Source: Dissophora ornata
Taxonomy: Eukaryota; Mortierellomycota; Mortierellomycetes; Mortierellales; Mortierellaceae
Direction: 5' to 3'
Assembly: GCA_025201705.1 (NCBI GenBank)
Contig: MU617577.1
Span: forward strand, 1 to 10,476
Length of the DNA stretch: 10,476 bases
The notes under the pieces were generated by a model that was not told the DNA's origin, did no database searches, and worked only from the letters and a program-made list of their open reading frames with translations. Each line of letters starts with the position of its first letter. Within the stretch, counting starts at the first letter, position 1. Shown in pieces: positions 7,070 through 10,476 of this stretch. A program made the position numbers and the translations under genes.

Positions 7070-9635
7070 ATGTGTGGGATCCTCTTTGGCATCCAGGACC
7101 AGGGAACAGCTGCGTCACAGGAGCCCTACCAGCGCACATGGTCAGCACTGCAGGAGCTCAACGCTAGACGAGGTATCGCCACATGATTTGATCTGGAACT
7201 CCAAATGGTCCAATGCACCGCCCCACTTATATCCTTCTCGCGCAGGAGACCTCATACGAACCAGCGATTTCATCAATTTCGGTTTATAGGCCCCAGCGCA
7301 CAGGACACATACAACGTATCGACTGCTCAATGCGGGGCCAATGTTGCCAACGGGCAAAACAGTGCCGATCTGACCTTCTATGGCGCAGTACTTCACCTTC
7401 GAGGGGACATTGTCACTCGACAACCTCATGTCTCCCCGCAGACAGAAAATGTGCTTATCTGGAATGGCGAGATCTTTGATGGCATTTTCATAGATCACCA
7501 CCAAAACGATGGACAGGTGCTCATGGGTCAATTGGAGGGGATCTCTACCGAACATGGAAGTGACAAGCACTCTGCACTCTTTCTTGGGATCATGGCAAAG
7601 ATCGAAGGGCCGTATGCCTTTGTATATTACCATGTAATGTCTATCGACAAACAGAGAGAAAGATATATATACGCGAAGCTGTTCAGGAAAGGTTCCTCGT
7701 ATTAAGCCATTCTCCTTTGTCATGATTCTGCAGTCTACATCTCGCACGGTCTACTTTGGTCGAGATTGCTTGGGAAGGCGATCATTGCTGTGGCACAAGG
7801 AAGGAGCTGACGAAAGCAATATAGATCTGCCCTTTATCTTGACATCAGTGGGATACAGCAGCTTCCACAGCGATCTTCTCACACTGGAAGAGGTACCTGC
7901 AGACGGTATCTACAGCCTGTCTCTTGGATCAGATGGTGCCAAATCGCTCACAAGGTACCCTTGGGTGCCTTCTTCTATTCTTGGCCAACAAACTTCGACA
8001 GATTCTTCCTCTTGCAGTATGGTAAAAAAAGGCTAGACATGTCAGATCATTGGATAAGCGTACTTGGAAGCTATCAGTATCTAACTGTTATCTTCCTTTA
8101 CTGTGCCGACATTATTAGCAACTGCCGTTTGGAAGGGTGAATGACTGTGTACCAACCGATGAACAACTTTCAGAGCCATTCCCGGATGGTATCACATTTG
8201 ACCAGGCCCACCCAGAGATTGTTCCACCTGTCACCGAGGATATGAAGGGAGCCATCTCAGATATGATTGAAGTCCTGGGCGATTCCGTGCGCAGAAGAGT
8301 AGAAGATATCCCGCGAACGGGGTATGATACAACCTTCGCTGGTTTCCTTTCCCATTCTTTTTTTCTTTTCTTTTTCTTGTTCTTGTGAGTCTCAAACCCA
8401 GGTTGCGGTCACTGTAAACTAATACGATATGTCTATACAATCACTCGCGCCTAGTCTACTTCACGAAGCTCGAGTCGGGATTCTCTTTTCCGGTGGTCTG
8501 GATTGTCTCTGTCTCGCAGCATTGGCAGATCGGTTCCTGCCCGAAGGCGAGGCCATTGATCTCCTGAACGTCGGATTTGAAAATCCTCGTTCTGTCAAAG
8601 CCAAAGCCGCAGAAGAAGCACTGGCCATGAAACGACTCAAGAAGCAACAACAAGGTCTTGTCTCTGCATCCAATAACAGCAGCCAAGGCCAGTGCGCTCA
8701 AAGTTTAAAGACGGTGCGGCAAGATTCTAAATACAATGTGCCAGATCGGATAACAGGGTATGAGAGTTTAGCAGAGCTGAAGAATATTGCGCCGAATCGT
8801 CACTGGAATTTCGTAGAGGTCAATGTGCCGTTCGAAGAGGCCACTGCTCGTCGGTCAGAGATCCTGGAGCGGATAGCGCCCCTCGAAACTGTTATGGACT
8901 TGGCAAGTGTATATGAACCATTCGTGGGGAGCCGTTTATTTTTTGCTGTTAGACATGCGTATGTGAAAGAAAAGGCGGTATGCTCACTATTTAAGGCGCC
9001 ATTGTTGACTTTTAGAGCATTGCGATGGCATTCTGGTTTGCCTCGAGGGGCGTTGGGTGTATCAAGAACGAGGAGGGAGAACTTGTGCCATATACGAGTC
9101 AGGCCAAGGTTCTGCTGTCAGGTCTTGGTGCAGATGAGCAGTTAGGTGGGTACTCGCGGCACAAGGAGCAGTTCAAGACTGCGGGCTGGAAGGGATTGAT
9201 CCATGAACTGCAATTGGACCTTGACCGGATATCGACACGTAACCTGGGTAAGAAGAAAACACGGTTTCTAGACTCAAATCCACCTGCGTATGCGATTTAC
9301 TCGTATTGAAATCTATTCATGATCTTTTTTTTTATTTACAAGGCCGCGACGACCGCATCATATCAGACCATGGAAAGGAGGCACGGTACCCGTTCTTGAG
9401 CACGAACGTGGTCCAGTTCCTGAGCAACCTCCGTGTAGATCTCAAGGTCGATCTGCGATACCCAAGGGGCGTCGGTGAGAAGATACTGCTGCGGCATATG
9501 GCGCGAGAACTGGGCTTTGTCCGTGCCAGTTCTCATTGGAAGCGAGCGGTTCAGTTCGGGGCGCGGACAGCAAAGATGACAGAGAGCGGGCGATCCGAGA
9601 TTGGACAGCAGGTCGTCAATCGCGGCGGAGAGTAG
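7070..9635 (+). CDS. ASNSD1: Asparagine synthetase domain-containing protein 1 (ASNSD1 family)
   Basis: The model has seven exons: 7070-7172, about 7248-7633, 7734-8021, 8119-8321, 8455-8902, 9016-9247 and 9343-9635. It gives about 650 residues, the usual family size. Residues 1-160 are a class II glutamine amidotransferase-type domain: Met-Cys-Gly-Ile places the nucleophile Cys2 at the N-terminus; Arg-Arg-Gly-Pro is at 33-36, Leu-His-Leu-Arg-Gly-Asp and Trp-Asn-Gly-Glu (106-109) follow. The C-terminal half is an asparagine-synthase-type ATP-pyrophosphatase domain: Ser-Gly-Gly-Leu-Asp-Cys at 339-344 (Cys where Ser is usual), Pro-Asp-Arg-Ile-Thr-Gly, Gly-Ala-Asp-Glu-Gln (514-518), Arg-Asp-Asp-Arg-Ile and Gly-Lys-Glu-Ala-Arg-Tyr-Pro-Phe-Leu. 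True asparagine synthesis by this family is not established. Two oddities: intron 5 is GC-AG, and the exon 1/2 junction cannot be joined in frame by the obvious GT-AG sites, so the start of exon 2 is uncertain by 1-2 nt. Confidence 0.93.
8903..9015 (+). other. GC-AG intron in the ASNSD1 gene
   Basis: The splice Met-Asp-Leu|GCAAGT...GACTTTTAG|Ser-Ile-Ala-Met-Ala-Phe-Trp-Phe restores the family sequence without a gap. GCAAGT is the strong donor form typical of GC-AG introns. The competing GT donor six bases downstream (GTATAT at 8909) is also in phase but adds Ala-Ser where the family has no extra residues. Confidence 0.72.
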
Positions 9636-9879
9636 TAGAGAAAATTAAATCGAAAATAATTAATAGTCGAACGGACAGCACACCACACATGATAATTAGA
9701 AGTCAGGTCCAGCCCCAGCGATATGAGCATGGGTGTTAGACAAAATGCAGCGGGAATCAAGGCGAAAGCTTGGATGCACTACAAAGGGACAGCAGTGAGG
9801 CAGAGTTTAGAGTGCACGCACGATTGCACCCTCTTTGGACCACCAAAAAATAGAAACCAAATTTTGATTTCTTAAATAC
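9636..9879. other. 3' flank of the ASNSD1 gene
   Basis: The 244 nt after the stop codon are AT-rich for about 30 nt (AAATTAAATCGAAAATAATTAATAG), likely the 3'-end region, although no exact AATAAA is present. I see no further gene before the small inverted repeat begins at 9880. Confidence 0.5.
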
Positions 9880-9972
9880 AAATGCGTTCAACCGTGGTTA
9901 ATGCCTGCCACGCTTGGGTGTGTAAATCACATTTTCCTCTCATTAAGACTCTTTGTAACCGTGAACGCATTT
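9880..9972. repeat. Small 93-bp inverted-repeat unit with AAATGCGTTCA ends
   Basis: AAATGCGTTCAACCGTGGTTA (9880-9900; core AAATGCGTTCA) faces TAACCGTGAACGCATTT (9956-9972). The ends match except for small insertions in the left one. The interior of about 55 nt is unique in the window. It sits at the inner edge of the right 0.5-kb repeat, mirroring 1233-1406 at the left copy, and fits a very short MITE. Confidence 0.6.
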
Positions 9973-10476
9973 TTTTGCTGTTTTATATTCTACTTTCAAA
10001 CTGACAGGATTTCTCCTTTTTTTTTTCATGCTGTAAAAATTTTTGGCATTGAGCAAATGGCATTTATTAGCCAGTTTTATTCAAAGCTTCTATCCTCACA
10101 GCATGGGCTTGCCGTCAGTCAGCGGCCTCGCGTCATTCCTAGTGAACTTAACAAGGCGCTGTGCAGAGTACACCGCGGGCAGGTCACAAGCCATGGTACC
10201 CCAAATATTGGGCTGAACAAACTCCCACAAGAGAGACAACACAAAAATACATCGAAGGTGATAGAGAGACACCTCCAAAAAAGAACAGCACGCAGGCGGT
10301 CAGTTCTGGAGACTTGAGATTTAGAATAAAGCTGTCCCCATCCTGGAGCTGCATGAAGGTCATTCGAACACGAATTAAAAGAGGGCCAATACAGACATGG
10401 TCATTGCTAAGGTGCCTTAGGCCATGGCAGGCTAACTGCGGCCAGAAGCAAGAGTAGCGGGGGCTAACGTTAACAC
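9956..10476 (+). repeat. Dispersed ~0.5-kb repeat, right copy
   Basis: This is the reverse complement of 762-1249, ending exactly at GGGGGCTAACGTTAACAC on the last base of the window. It is slightly longer than the left copy (about 520 against 488 nt) because of small insertions, for example near 10068-10076 and in 10240-10300. Shared anchors include CATGCTGTAAAAATTTT, AGCATGGGCTTGCCGTCAGT and GTGCAGAGTACACCGCGGGC. The frame at 9901-10317 is partly shared with the left copy but has no recognisable domain. The outer boundary and any target-site duplication lie outside the window. Confidence 0.88.

Noticed and set aside
8327..8456. Start of a separate gene at the ATG at 8429 in front of the PP-loop exon
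   Set aside because: The intron 8322-8454, with ACTAATAC as a plausible branch site and CCTAG acceptor, joins Arg-Thr-Gly to the PP-loop exon in phase, as in the ASNSD1 family.

Overview
The window looks like a piece of a compact fungal genome. The two intact genes carry short introns (about 59-195 nt) with fungal-type splice sites, and their products match eukaryotic families. Compactness, intron style and the mix of degraded elements fit an early-diverging (Mucoromycota/Mortierella-like) fungus. That placement is inference, not something the sequence proves. The window starts inside or at the edge of one repeat and stops exactly at the recognisable end of another. It may therefore be a whole short contig broken at repeats.

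Layout. 1-611 is a large fold-back repeat (arms about 248 and 258 nt, loop about 105 nt). 762-1249 is one copy of a roughly 0.5-kb dispersed repeat. Its second copy lies in opposite orientation at 9956-10476 and forms the right edge of the window. 1233-1406 and 9880-9972 are small inverted-repeat units sharing the end motif AAATGCGTTCA. 1456-1739 is a MITE-like element with inverted arms of about 45 nt. 1740-2462 holds no gene I can support. 2463-3033 (minus) can be read as a small, two-exon, C2H2-like zinc-finger protein with an acidic Asp/Asn tail. 3188-3350 is a 21-nt minisatellite. 3588-4370 (plus) is a decayed Ty3/Gypsy-type polyprotein fragment (protease and start of reverse transcriptase).

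The gene core is a divergent pair sharing a 349-bp intergenic region. On the minus strand (6720-4450) is a 653-residue (or 674-residue) protein with a CCDC43-like N-terminus, a CUE domain, two CCCH zinc fingers, DUF1771 and a C-terminal SMR domain. It is a relative of the Cue2/N4BP2-type SMR nucleases that act on mRNA at stalled ribosomes. On the plus strand (7070-9635) is a seven-exon asparagine-synthetase-domain protein, the ASNSD1 family, of about 650 residues. There is no evidence that the two products work together; the shared promoter region is the only visible link.

The most useful oddities are: (1) the exon 1/exon 2 junction of the ASNSD1 gene cannot be joined in frame by the obvious GT-AG intron; (2) a GC-AG intron in the same gene; (3) a possible in-frame 63-nt cassette exon in the SMR gene; (4) the fold-back and inverted repeats flanking the gene island. 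I see no clear candidate for a wholly new biological system.
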